Below, piece by piece: positions 51,897 to 59,688 of a stretch of 64,000 bases of DNA. The stretch's first letter is position 1; every line of letters begins with the position of its first letter. The position numbers were made by a program, and so were the translations under genes. Source of the DNA: Thermomicrobiales bacterium (GTDB taxonomy: Bacteria > Chloroflexota > Chloroflexia > Thermomicrobiales > UBA6265); the NCBI GenBank assembly GCA_023957115.1, contig JAMLHN010000011.1, positions 1 to 64,000 on the forward strand. Reading direction: 5' to 3'. The notes below the pieces were generated by a model. The model was not told the origin of the DNA and did no database searches. It saw nothing but the letters and a program-made list of their open reading frames with translations.

Positions 51897-52242
51897 ACAA
51901 GAACGCACGACCCCATTTGCTTCTGATCAAGCAAGCGCTGAATCAAATCGCTCTGTACTGACCTGCGTCAGAGGCGCTCTTCCTCGAAGATCAAATGAGG
52001 CAGGACGCCATCCACATGCGGCTCCAGCAAATTGGAGAGAATCTGATCAAGATCCATGTGCTGGATGAGGAGGCATTTGCGCGCAAACTGCCTCCTGGCA
52101 CAAGCTCGCAGGATTGCGCAATGTCATCTCTCACAACTATGAGGTGATCGAACCCAAGGTGATCTGGATAATCGTGACCCAGCACCTGCCGCCCTTTCAC
52201 AACACGATCGAATCGGCGCTGGCGGACCTTCCTCCAGATTAG
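51893..52242 (+). pseudogene. HepT (HEPN) toxin pseudogene partnered to MNT
   Basis: Translation from the TTG at 51893 overlapping the MNT stop gives a HepT-like N terminus (NARPHLLLIKQALNQIALY), then an in-frame TGA at 51959. The same frame continues with ALFLEDQMRQDAIHMRLQQI and GENLIKI. A frameshift near 52090-52096 is needed to reach HKLAGLRNVISHNYEVIEPK, which carries the intact R-x4-H motif, and the true end at 52242. Two independent lesions make loss of function likely, while the antitoxin gene stays intact. Confidence 0.82.
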
Positions 52243-53043
52243 TTACCCCGCCTGCACCGGACTCGCCATCCGCCACCGATTCGTAATCGTGTCCGCCCCA
52301 TACTCCTCGCGCAGATTCCATTGTTCGATCTCGTACGCTGGCGGAGTCTCGTACCCGCCGATCTTCGAGGTCTTCCAGCCAAACCGGTCGCGAATTTCCA
52401 CCAGCTGCTCGGCATGCTTGAGCGCCGCGATAGCCGAATCGATCACCGGCACCCCCAGCACATCCTGCATCTGCTGATAGAACCCGGCCGATGCGGTGCA
52501 CCCAAGCACGATCACTTCGGCGCCGTCGTCCTCGATCGCCTTGCGTCCGGCTTCGATGAAACGACGCTCGGTCTCCGCCTCGTCCTTGTGATAATCCAGC
52601 ACGCCGAACTCAAGCGTGCGGAACGAGGCCAGCCGGTCGCCGAATCCGTAATGGTGGACATTCGCCTTCATCTGCGGAATCCATTTCCGCCGCCCGACGA
52701 TGATCGAAAACGTCGAACCCAAACTCGCGGCCAGCAGCAACGCCGACTCGCACGGGGCGGTCACGGCAATCTGCGTCGCCATCTCGCGGCTTTCGTGCAA
52801 TCCCAGATCGTAGAAGCAGCCGATCACCGCCGCATCGTACCCCTGCCGTTCGGCTTCGAGCACGGTATGGACGATGTCCGGGATCGTCAATGCCTCGTAA
52901 TAGTGGTATTCCAGGTGCTCGGTGCCCCGGGTGAACCCGACCAGATCGACCGTATTCTCCGGCCGCGCGGCCTCCTCCACCCCACGCTCGAACGCCCCGT
53001 CTTCCCCGATCCGCACCGGCGCGATATACAACAAACGGCTCAT
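52243..53043 (-). CDS. Asp/Glu/hydantoin racemase-family protein
   Basis: 266 aa from the ATG at 53043 (AAGGAGGA 6 nt upstream). The two catalytic Cys regions of cofactor-independent racemases are visible: VIGCFYDLGLHESRE and VIVLGCTASAGFY. The start LLYIAPVRIGEDGAFERGVE resembles hydantoin racemases and arylmalonate-decarboxylase relatives. HyuB and HyuA follow upstream on the same strand. A racemase plus a hydantoinase/oxoprolinase pair is the classical arrangement for converting racemic hydantoins or lactam amino acids. Confidence 0.85.
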   Translation of the reverse strand: MSRLLYIAPVRIGEDGAFERGVEEAARPENTVDLVGFTRGTEHLEYHYYEALTIPDIVHTVLEAERQGYDAAVIGCFYDLGLHESREMATQIAVTAPCESALLLAASLGSTFSIIVGRRKWIPQMKANVHHYGFGDRLASFRTLEFGVLDYHKDEAETERRFIEAGRKAIEDDGAEVIVLGCTASAGFYQQMQDVLGVPVIDSAIAALKHAEQLVEIRDRFGWKTSKIGGYETPPAYEIEQWNLREEYGADTITNRWRMASPVQAG

Positions 53044-53083
53044 CGTGTTCCTCCTTCGCTTGCTCGGATCCACGCTGGATCCA

Positions 53084-53228
53084 GTAGGGGCGGCTCCCCG
53101 TGGCCGCCCTCGTGGTCGAATGGGTGATACGTGGTGAAGATCAGGCTCCTAACCATATGGTCGTTGGATCGCGCAGGCACCGGAACATTCGTGCCGGTCA
53201 GAGGACGCCCGCGGGGAGGCGCCCCTAC
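53084..53228. repeat. 145-bp MITE-like element with about 20-bp inverted ends
   Basis: GTAGGGGCGGCTCCCCGTGG at 53084-53103 faces the complement of GTAGGGGCGCCTCCCCGCGG at 53209-53228; two mismatches in 20. There is no coding capacity inside. It fills the gap 53044-53322 between the racemase and HyuB. Confidence 0.7.
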
Positions 53229-53322
53229 CGATCGACGGTCATGCTCAGCCTCGGAGAGGCTTCGCGCTGTGAGCCCCAGGTTTCAACCCGGGAAAACATG
53301 GGAATCCTGTTCTCTCCACCAC

Positions 53323-55185
53323 CTACGCCGTCGCCAAAGACCCCTCCGCCGGCAACTCCGGTACGACGAGCCAGGGATACGGTCGTTCCGTAACATCACG
53401 AAATTCACCAGGCGCCGGCGAATCGACCGGCATACCGCGGTCGATCCATTCCAGGACCGGCTCGCTGTTCATTCGGATTTCGGTAGTTGCCGTTTCGTCG
53501 AGCTCCAGGGTATCGGCATCGACCACGACGCCATACCGTTCGCGGGCCTGATCGACGGTCAGCAGCCCGACCTTCACATCGCGCACAACCAACGCCGGAT
53601 CGCGCTCGAATGGATCGCCCCAACCGCCACCGCCGCCGGTGCGCATGACGAACATATCGCCCGGCTCCAGCTTGAGATCGTCGAATTTCGAGGGGAGCTT
53701 CACCAGATCCCCATCGGCCCGCACCAGCCAGGCATCGTTCGGTTGCGCGGCGCGGCCACCGTACAGCCCCCACGGCTGGGTTTTGTGCCGTTCGTCGAGG
53801 AAATAGAGCTTGGCCGGCCGCAACGCCCGAATCGCGCGGATCAGCCCGTACCCGCCTCGCTGCTTGCCCGGACCGCTGCTCCCCGGCCGCAGTGAATACT
53901 GCTCGATCATGACCGGATAGACCGTTTCCACGAACTCGGCCGGCGCGTTCTTCAATCGGGTATTCCAGGAGAAGGCATCGATCCCATCGATCGCGGCCCG
54001 GCCGCCACTTCCGGCCGCCATGACCTCGAAACAGAGCCAGCGATCCTTTTCCTCTCGCCCGCGTCCGAGCATGCTGTAGCAGTTGAGACTGCCGTTGTGG
54101 GTGGCAGGGACGACTTCGGGAAAGACCTGCGCCAGGCACCCCTGGATCACCTCGTCCACCCGTCCCAAGGAGAGATGTCGCAGACTTACAGGCGCGGGAT
54201 ATTCCGGCCGGATGAAGCTTCCCTCGGGCACGATCACATCGACTAGGTCTTCCACCCCCTGGTTCGGATCGAGCTCCGGGTCGATGGCCACCTTGTCCCC
54301 CGCCGCCAGCCGGAGCATGTTGTACAGCCCCATCTTTTCCAGGCTTTCGTTGATCGGGTAATTGACCGGACCTTCGCATTGCGGCGAGGTCCCCGTATAG
54401 TCGATGGTCACCCGATCTCCGTGCCGGGTGATGGCCGCCTTGATGGTCAACGGCTCATCGTTCAGCCCGTCATTGTCCAGGTAGTCTTCGAAAACGATCG
54501 GCTCCTCATCCGGCAAGAGCTGGATCAGCTTGGCCATCGTGTCATGCGCCCGCTGGAAGAGGATGCCGAACGTTTCCAGCACGGCGTCGCCGCCGAACTT
54601 CTCGCACAGCTCGTGCACGCGCTTCTCGGCAATCTTCCCGGCCGACGAAAGCGCCAGCAAGTCGCCGGTCATCATGTCCGGCGTACGTGAGTTCCGCGCG
54701 ATGATCGCCAGCAGATCGTGCTGCAGCTCCCCCTGCTTGTAAAGCTTGACCGGCGGGATCTGCAGACCTTCGTGGTAGATCTCGCTGGCCTGGGTCGGCA
54801 TCGAAGCGGGCGCATCGGCCCCCATATCCATATGATGCCCCCACGCGATTCCCCAGGCGATGATCTTCTCATCCCAGAAGATCGGCACGGCAATCATCGT
54901 GTCGCCCAGGTGAGAAATCTCGCCGTGGGAGATATAGGGATCGTTGAATAGGATGACATCGCCGGGGTGCACCGGATTCGCGGCGGCGTATTCCGCCAGC
55001 GAGCCACCGGTGAACGTCGTACCGGAGATCACCCAACCCCGCTCGTCGATCAACGACATGCCGAAATCGTGCTGCTCGCGGATGATGACCGACATCGAGG
55101 TGCGCTCGATCGCCGCATCCATCTCATAGATCAACGCCTTGATGCCATTGGCGATGACCTGAACGGTAATCGGATCAGTTGCCAT
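53323..55185 (-). CDS. hyuB: Hydantoinase B / oxoprolinase beta-type subunit
   Basis: 620 aa. The N terminus DPITVQVIANGIKALIYEMD and SMSVIIREQHDFGMSLIDER are typical of HyuB. DVILFNDPYISHGEISHLGD, AWGHHMDMGADAPASMPTQA and RPGSSGPGKQRGGYGLIRAI are further family blocks. With HyuA it forms an ATP-dependent cyclic-amide hydrolase (N-methylhydantoinase, 5-oxoprolinase) or a related carboxylase. GAGG precedes the ATG, and the gene overlaps HyuA by 11 nt. Confidence 0.92.
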   Translation of the reverse strand: MATDPITVQVIANGIKALIYEMDAAIERTSMSVIIREQHDFGMSLIDERGWVISGTTFTGGSLAEYAAANPVHPGDVILFNDPYISHGEISHLGDTMIAVPIFWDEKIIAWGIAWGHHMDMGADAPASMPTQASEIYHEGLQIPPVKLYKQGELQHDLLAIIARNSRTPDMMTGDLLALSSAGKIAEKRVHELCEKFGGDAVLETFGILFQRAHDTMAKLIQLLPDEEPIVFEDYLDNDGLNDEPLTIKAAITRHGDRVTIDYTGTSPQCEGPVNYPINESLEKMGLYNMLRLAAGDKVAIDPELDPNQGVEDLVDVIVPEGSFIRPEYPAPVSLRHLSLGRVDEVIQGCLAQVFPEVVPATHNGSLNCYSMLGRGREEKDRWLCFEVMAAGSGGRAAIDGIDAFSWNTRLKNAPAEFVETVYPVMIEQYSLRPGSSGPGKQRGGYGLIRAIRALRPAKLYFLDERHKTQPWGLYGGRAAQPNDAWLVRADGDLVKLPSKFDDLKLEPGDMFVMRTGGGGGWGDPFERDPALVVRDVKVGLLTVDQARERYGVVVDADTLELDETATTEIRMNSEPVLEWIDRGMPVDSPAPGEFRDVTERPYPWLVVPELPAEGSLATA

Positions 55186-57253
55186 TGCCGGCCTCCTCGT
55201 TTGTCACGATCAGATTGAGCAGGTCATCGACATTCACCACCTGACCGGGATGGATGACCGTGGTGCAGTCGTCCTGTCGCACCAATGCCGGTCCATTGAA
55301 TTGGTTCCCCGCTCGGAGCTGCGACCGCTCGTACACATTCGTTTCTACCCACGCTCCATCGAAGAAGACCTGGGTTTGGGACGCGATGGCGTGATGCGCA
55401 TCGGGTCCCTCGGCCGTATGACGTTGCAGCTCGGGCGTCGGCAGCTCGCCGATGGCGGTCACCCGCAGGGTGACGATCTCGACTGTGGTAAACGGTTGAT
55501 CGTAGCCATAGCGTCGTTTGTGCTCGGCATGAAAGGCGGTCATCGCTTCGGTCAGGGATGCGTCGGTCAATGGAATCGCCGCCGAAATCGGCAGCTCGTA
55601 GGCCTGTCCCTTGTATCGCAGATCGAGCGTGACCTCGATCGCGCGATCGCCGGCCGGAATGTGCTCCTCGTCCAGCCAGGCGGTTGCCTGCCTGGAGAGC
55701 GCGTCGAGCTCCTCGTTGTACCGATCGGGATCGAGCTCCCCGATGACCCCGACCATCGTGCGGGAGAACACCTGCCGCACATCGGCCAGCAGGAACCCCA
55801 TCGCCGAGAGCACCCCCGGCGCTGCTGGAACCAGCACGGTCGAAATCCCCGCCAACCGGGCAAGCTGGCAGCCATGCACCGGACCCGCTCCGCCGAACGG
55901 CACCAGCGTGAGCTCGCGCGGGTCCATTCCACGCGCCACACTGACCACACGCAACGCGCCCAGCATGTTCTCATCGACGATGCGGATGATCCCTTCCGCC
56001 GCCTGCTCGACCGTCAGACCGAGCGGTTTCGCCACGCCTTCCTCGACGACACGCCGGGACGCCTCCAGATCGAGCACCACACCGCCGCCGGCCAGCTCGG
56101 CCGGCAAACGACCGAGCACCAGATTGGCATCGGTCACCGTGGGTTGGGCGCCGCCTCGGCCATAACAGGCCGGTCCCGGATCGGCGCCCGCGCTTTCCGG
56201 CCCAACACGCAACGCCCCCGACGGCGCAACCTGCGCAATCGATCCACCGCCCGCGCCGATCGTCGTGATATCGATGATCGGAACCCGAATCGGGAAATGC
56301 GAAACCCACGCATCGGTCGAAAGCCGCGGTTCGCCGGCGGTGCTCAGACAGACATCGGTGCTGGTGCCACCCATGTCCATCGAAACGATATTCGGATGCC
56401 CGGCGGCCGCCGCGATCACGCTCGCGCCCTTTACCCCACCGGCCGGTCCGGACAGCACGGTATTGACCGGCCGCTCGACCGCCGCGCCGATGCTCATGAT
56501 GCCGGCATCGGAACGAACGATCGAGAGCTCGGCCGGATAGTCCCGTTTTTTCAGTCCATTCGTGATCGACCCGAGATACCGGTCGACCGCCGGCATGACA
56601 TAGGCGTTCAACACGGTCGTCACTGTCCGCTCGAATTCACGATATTCCGGTAACGTCGACGACGAGCGCGAGATGAAGAGATCGGGCGAAAGCTCGCGGG
56701 CGATCTCCTCGATCCGGATCTCATGCGCCGGATTGACGTAGCTGTGCAACAGGCAGATCGCCAGCGCCTCGATATCGTCATCCAGCAGTTCCTGGATTGC
56801 CGTACGCACCGCCGCCTCGTCGAGCGGGCGCAGGACCCGCCCATCGACCGACATCCGCTCCGGCGCCTCGCGCACCCGCTCGAGCGGCACCAGCGGATCG
56901 GGTTTCTTGTACCGGAGGAAGTTCGTGAAGATCCCGGGAATATACGCCCGGCCGATTTGCAGAATGTCGCGGAAGCCCTGGGTGGTGATCAACCCAAGAC
57001 GGCTTCCCTTCTCTTCCAGCACGGCATTGGTCGCCACCGTGCTGCCGTGCACGATCTCCGTGATCTTCGCGGCATCGGCGCCGCTGGCATCCAGCACCAG
57101 GTCGAGTCCATTGAAGAACCCGATCGCCCGGTCTGCCGGGGTCGTTGGCGCCTTGCCGAATGTGATTTCCTGTGTCTTCGAATCGAGCAGCACGACATCG
57201 GTAAATGTTCCCCCGATATCGATACCGACGCGATAGGTCGTGCGTTCCGTCAC
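55175..57253 (-). CDS. hyuA: Hydantoinase A / oxoprolinase alpha-type subunit
   Basis: 692 aa, GTG start with AAAGGA 7 nt upstream. The actin-like ATPase fold shows YRVGIDIGGTFTDVVLLDSK, HGSTVATNAVLEEKGSRLGL, LSGPAGGVKGASVIA, MDMGGTSTDVCL and the late VPFGGAGPVHGCQLARLAGI. It supplies the ATP-dependent activation step in HyuA/HyuB enzymes. The order HyuA, HyuB, racemase on one strand suggests an operon for a racemic cyclic imide or lactam. The Dpp-type transporter upstream may bring in the substrate. Confidence 0.92.
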   Translation of the reverse strand: MTERTTYRVGIDIGGTFTDVVLLDSKTQEITFGKAPTTPADRAIGFFNGLDLVLDASGADAAKITEIVHGSTVATNAVLEEKGSRLGLITTQGFRDILQIGRAYIPGIFTNFLRYKKPDPLVPLERVREAPERMSVDGRVLRPLDEAAVRTAIQELLDDDIEALAICLLHSYVNPAHEIRIEEIARELSPDLFISRSSSTLPEYREFERTVTTVLNAYVMPAVDRYLGSITNGLKKRDYPAELSIVRSDAGIMSIGAAVERPVNTVLSGPAGGVKGASVIAAAAGHPNIVSMDMGGTSTDVCLSTAGEPRLSTDAWVSHFPIRVPIIDITTIGAGGGSIAQVAPSGALRVGPESAGADPGPACYGRGGAQPTVTDANLVLGRLPAELAGGGVVLDLEASRRVVEEGVAKPLGLTVEQAAEGIIRIVDENMLGALRVVSVARGMDPRELTLVPFGGAGPVHGCQLARLAGISTVLVPAAPGVLSAMGFLLADVRQVFSRTMVGVIGELDPDRYNEELDALSRQATAWLDEEHIPAGDRAIEVTLDLRYKGQAYELPISAAIPLTDASLTEAMTAFHAEHKRRYGYDQPFTTVEIVTLRVTAIGELPTPELQRHTAEGPDAHHAIASQTQVFFDGAWVETNVYERSQLRAGNQFNGPALVRQDDCTTVIHPGQVVNVDDLLNLIVTNEEAGNGN

Positions 57254-57292
57254 GAATTTCCTTTCATTGACTAGTCCTGAGACGAACGAGAA

Positions 57293-57580
57293 GTTAGGAG
57301 TTGGGATTTAGGAGTTAGGAAATCTACGGACTCCCTACGCTCGGAGCGACGTGCAGAAGTATTCCAACCGTCCAGTACGAATGCTTGAGATCACGTCATG
57401 ACACCACGCATGTTTGCACCAAGGGGTATGAGCCCAGCGTTTCAACGTTGGGCCCTTGGGTCAGCACTCCTGGGGAGTGTCGAGATCAGGCCACTCGGTT
57501 TTCTCAGGACACAGGACCCAGGACCCAGGACCCAGGACCTTTCTCGAGCACACCCTAACTCCTAAATCCCAACTCCTAAC
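57293..57580. repeat. Composite intergenic repeat with 27-bp perfect inverted ends
   Basis: GTTAGGAGTTGGGATTTAGG... (57293-57319, 27 bp) has its exact complement at 57554-57580. Inside are a hairpin CCCAGCGTTTCAACGTTGGG (57433-57452) and five tandem CAGGACC-type heptamers (57505-57539). The element nearly fills the HyuA-DppC gap and ends next to the DppC stop. A related element is at 61514-61745. Confidence 0.85.
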
Positions 57581-57590
57581 TCCTCAATTC

Positions 57591-58505
57591 CTATCCCTGC
57601 GCGCGCGGATCGAGCGCGTCGCGCATGCCATCGCCAAGCATATTGAAGGCAAACACCGCCAGGAAGATGGCCAATCCCGGGAAGGTGGCGATCCACCACC
57701 AGTCCGGCATATAGAGCCGGCCCAGGCTGACCATGGCGCCCCATTCAGGCGTCGGCGGTTGCGCGCCGATTCCAATAAAGCTCAGCCCTGCCGCACTCAA
57801 GATGGCAAAGCCGATATCCATCGAGATCTTCACGAGGACCGGCGTCATGGTGTTCGGCAAAATGTGACGAAAGACGATGCGCGTCTCCGGCGTGCCAACC
57901 ACCTTGGCCGCCTCCACGAACGTCTGCTGGCGCAACGCCAGCACCTGTCCCTGCACCAGACGGCAAAATCCGGGCCACCAGGTCAACGCCAGCGCAATCG
58001 TGGCATTGAGCAATCCCGCACCCATGGCCGCGCCGATCGCCAGCGCCAGAACGATACCGGGAATGGTCAGAAAGATATCCGTGATCCGCATGATGATCTG
58101 GTTGATCCAACCGCCGAAATAGCCGGAGAGCGCGCCTAGCGGCACCCCGATCAAGGCAGCCAGCCCAACGACAGCCAACCCAACCGCCAGCGAATACCGT
58201 GCGCCAAAGACGACCCGGGAAAAGACATCGGCCCCCAGATCGTCGGTCCCGAATGGGTGACTCCAGCTTGGTCCTTGCAGGGCATCGGTCACATGAACGG
58301 CTCCGGTGGCGTCATCGGGATACGGCGCAATCAACGGCGCAAAGATCGCCACCGCGATCAGAAAGAGGATGATCGCCAGGCCGACCATGCCAAGCCGGTT
58401 CCGCCGGAAACGCCGCAACCCACGCCGGGTATTCCCCCGCGGACCGGCGCCGGCGCCCGCCAGGACGACCTCTCCCTCAGTAATGACGTTTGCTTCGGCT
58501 GACAC
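57591..58505 (-). CDS. Dipeptide/oligopeptide-type ABC transporter permease (DppC-like)
   Basis: 304 aa. A cytosolic basic N terminus (RRGLRRFRRNRLGMVG) precedes the first membrane segment; PFGTDDLGADVFSRVVFGAR is the DppC hallmark, and VEAAKVVGTPETRIVFRHIL is the EAA loop. The start is a GTG with a weak Shine-Dalgarno site. It pairs with the DppB-like gene 33 bp upstream. No DppD/DppF ATPases are present in the window; HyuA lies downstream instead. Confidence 0.9.
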   Translation of the reverse strand: MSAEANVITEGEVVLAGAGAGPRGNTRRGLRRFRRNRLGMVGLAIILFLIAVAIFAPLIAPYPDDATGAVHVTDALQGPSWSHPFGTDDLGADVFSRVVFGARYSLAVGLAVVGLAALIGVPLGALSGYFGGWINQIIMRITDIFLTIPGIVLALAIGAAMGAGLLNATIALALTWWPGFCRLVQGQVLALRQQTFVEAAKVVGTPETRIVFRHILPNTMTPVLVKISMDIGFAILSAAGLSFIGIGAQPPTPEWGAMVSLGRLYMPDWWWIATFPGLAIFLAVFAFNMLGDGMRDALDPRAQG

Positions 58506-58538
58506 TCGTTGGCGACGTTTCTACCGCGCGGAGGCGAT

Positions 58539-59549
58539 TTAGTACTCGATCCGGGGATCGAGAAATCCATAGAGCAGATCGACCAGCAGATTGATCAGAA
58601 CGAAGGCGATCCCGACCAAAACCGTCACGCCCATGATCGGTTGGAAATCGAGCCGCACCGCGGCATCCACCGCGTACTTGCCGATTCCCGGCCAATCGAA
58701 CACCGCCTCGACCAGCACCGTGCCGCCCAACGTCCACCCGAACGTCAGTCCGATCATGGTCAGACTGGGGATGAAGGCATTCTTAAGCACATGCCGGCGA
58801 ATGACCGAACGACTGGCGAGTCCTTTGGCGCGCGCGGTGCGGACGAAGTCCTGCCCCATCACTTCCAGCACATCGCCCCGCAGCGTGCGCATGATGATGG
58901 CCAGGGGGGCAATGGACAACACGATGGCCGGCAGGATCAGATGGTGCGCCGAGGTCAGAAAGGCATGCCAATCGCCAGCGAGGAGTGAATCGATCAGGAA
59001 GAACCCGGTCCGGTCGTCGGGCGGCGTATCCCGAGTAGGATAGCGGCGCCCCAGCGGCACCAGTCCGAGCCGGCTGGCAAGCGCGAGCTGCAGAATGATG
59101 GCGAACCAGAAGACGGGAATGCTGACGAACGAGACCGCGAAGAGCCGGGCAATCTGGTCCGGCCAGCGGTTCTGGTAGATGGCGGAAAGAACGCCAAGCG
59201 GAACGCCGATCGCGACCGCCAGAAACATGGCGGCCAGCACCAGCTCCAGCGTCGCCGGGAAACGGGACGCCAGATCATCGGACACCTTGTGCTGGGTCAA
59301 AATCGAATCGCCGAAATCGCCGCGCACCAGTCCGCGCAGATAATCGACATATTGGGTGATCAGGGGGTCGTTCAATCCGTATTTTTCACGGATCGTCTCG
59401 ACCATCTCGGGGGTGGCGCGCGGTCCGGCGGCCAGCTTGGCCGGATCGGCGGGCACCACGCGCGAAATGATGAACGTCAGGATCGTGAGTCCGATCACCG
59501 TCGGGATCAGCAGCACCAGTCTCCAAATGAGAAAGCGTCCTCGACCCAT
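58539..59549 (-). CDS. Dipeptide/oligopeptide-type ABC transporter permease (DppB-like)
   Basis: 336 aa. It begins FLIWRLVLLIPTVIGLTILT, the standard first membrane segment. YGLNDPLITQYVDYLRGLVR, then GDFGDSI, marks the DppB periplasmic loop, and VRTARAKGLASRSVIRRHVL the EAA loop. The PxxxTPPDDRTGFFLIDSLLAG-like loop between segments is typical. Downstream of the binding-protein gene by 140 bp, with a strong hairpin between, so it is probably expressed at a lower level than the binding protein. Confidence 0.9.
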   Translation of the reverse strand: MGRGRFLIWRLVLLIPTVIGLTILTFIISRVVPADPAKLAAGPRATPEMVETIREKYGLNDPLITQYVDYLRGLVRGDFGDSILTQHKVSDDLASRFPATLELVLAAMFLAVAIGVPLGVLSAIYQNRWPDQIARLFAVSFVSIPVFWFAIILQLALASRLGLVPLGRRYPTRDTPPDDRTGFFLIDSLLAGDWHAFLTSAHHLILPAIVLSIAPLAIIMRTLRGDVLEVMGQDFVRTARAKGLASRSVIRRHVLKNAFIPSLTMIGLTFGWTLGGTVLVEAVFDWPGIGKYAVDAAVRLDFQPIMGVTVLVGIAFVLINLLVDLLYGFLDPRIEY

Positions 59550-59632
59550 CGCGGCCAGACTCCAGATTCACGGATGGTTTGGAATGTCGATCCCCCGGAC
59601 AATCGGGTACCGGCGGACCATGAGGAGGAGCA

Positions 59633-59661
59633 CCGTGATCACGCGATGCGCGTGATCACGG
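59633..59661 (-). other. Intercistronic 13-bp hairpin
   Basis: CCGTGATCACGCG-ATG-CGCGTGATCACGG is a perfect 13-bp stem with 3-nt loop, 28 nt after the binding-protein stop. No T-tract follows. Such stems after binding-protein genes usually protect the upstream mRNA end and lower permease expression. Confidence 0.75.
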
Positions 59662-59688
59662 TCTGCGTCCGAATGCGAACCGAGCTCC

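Noticed and set aside
57505..57539. Tandem CAGGACC heptamers read as a CRISPR array
   Set aside because: Units are 7 bp without spacers; no cas genes are present.
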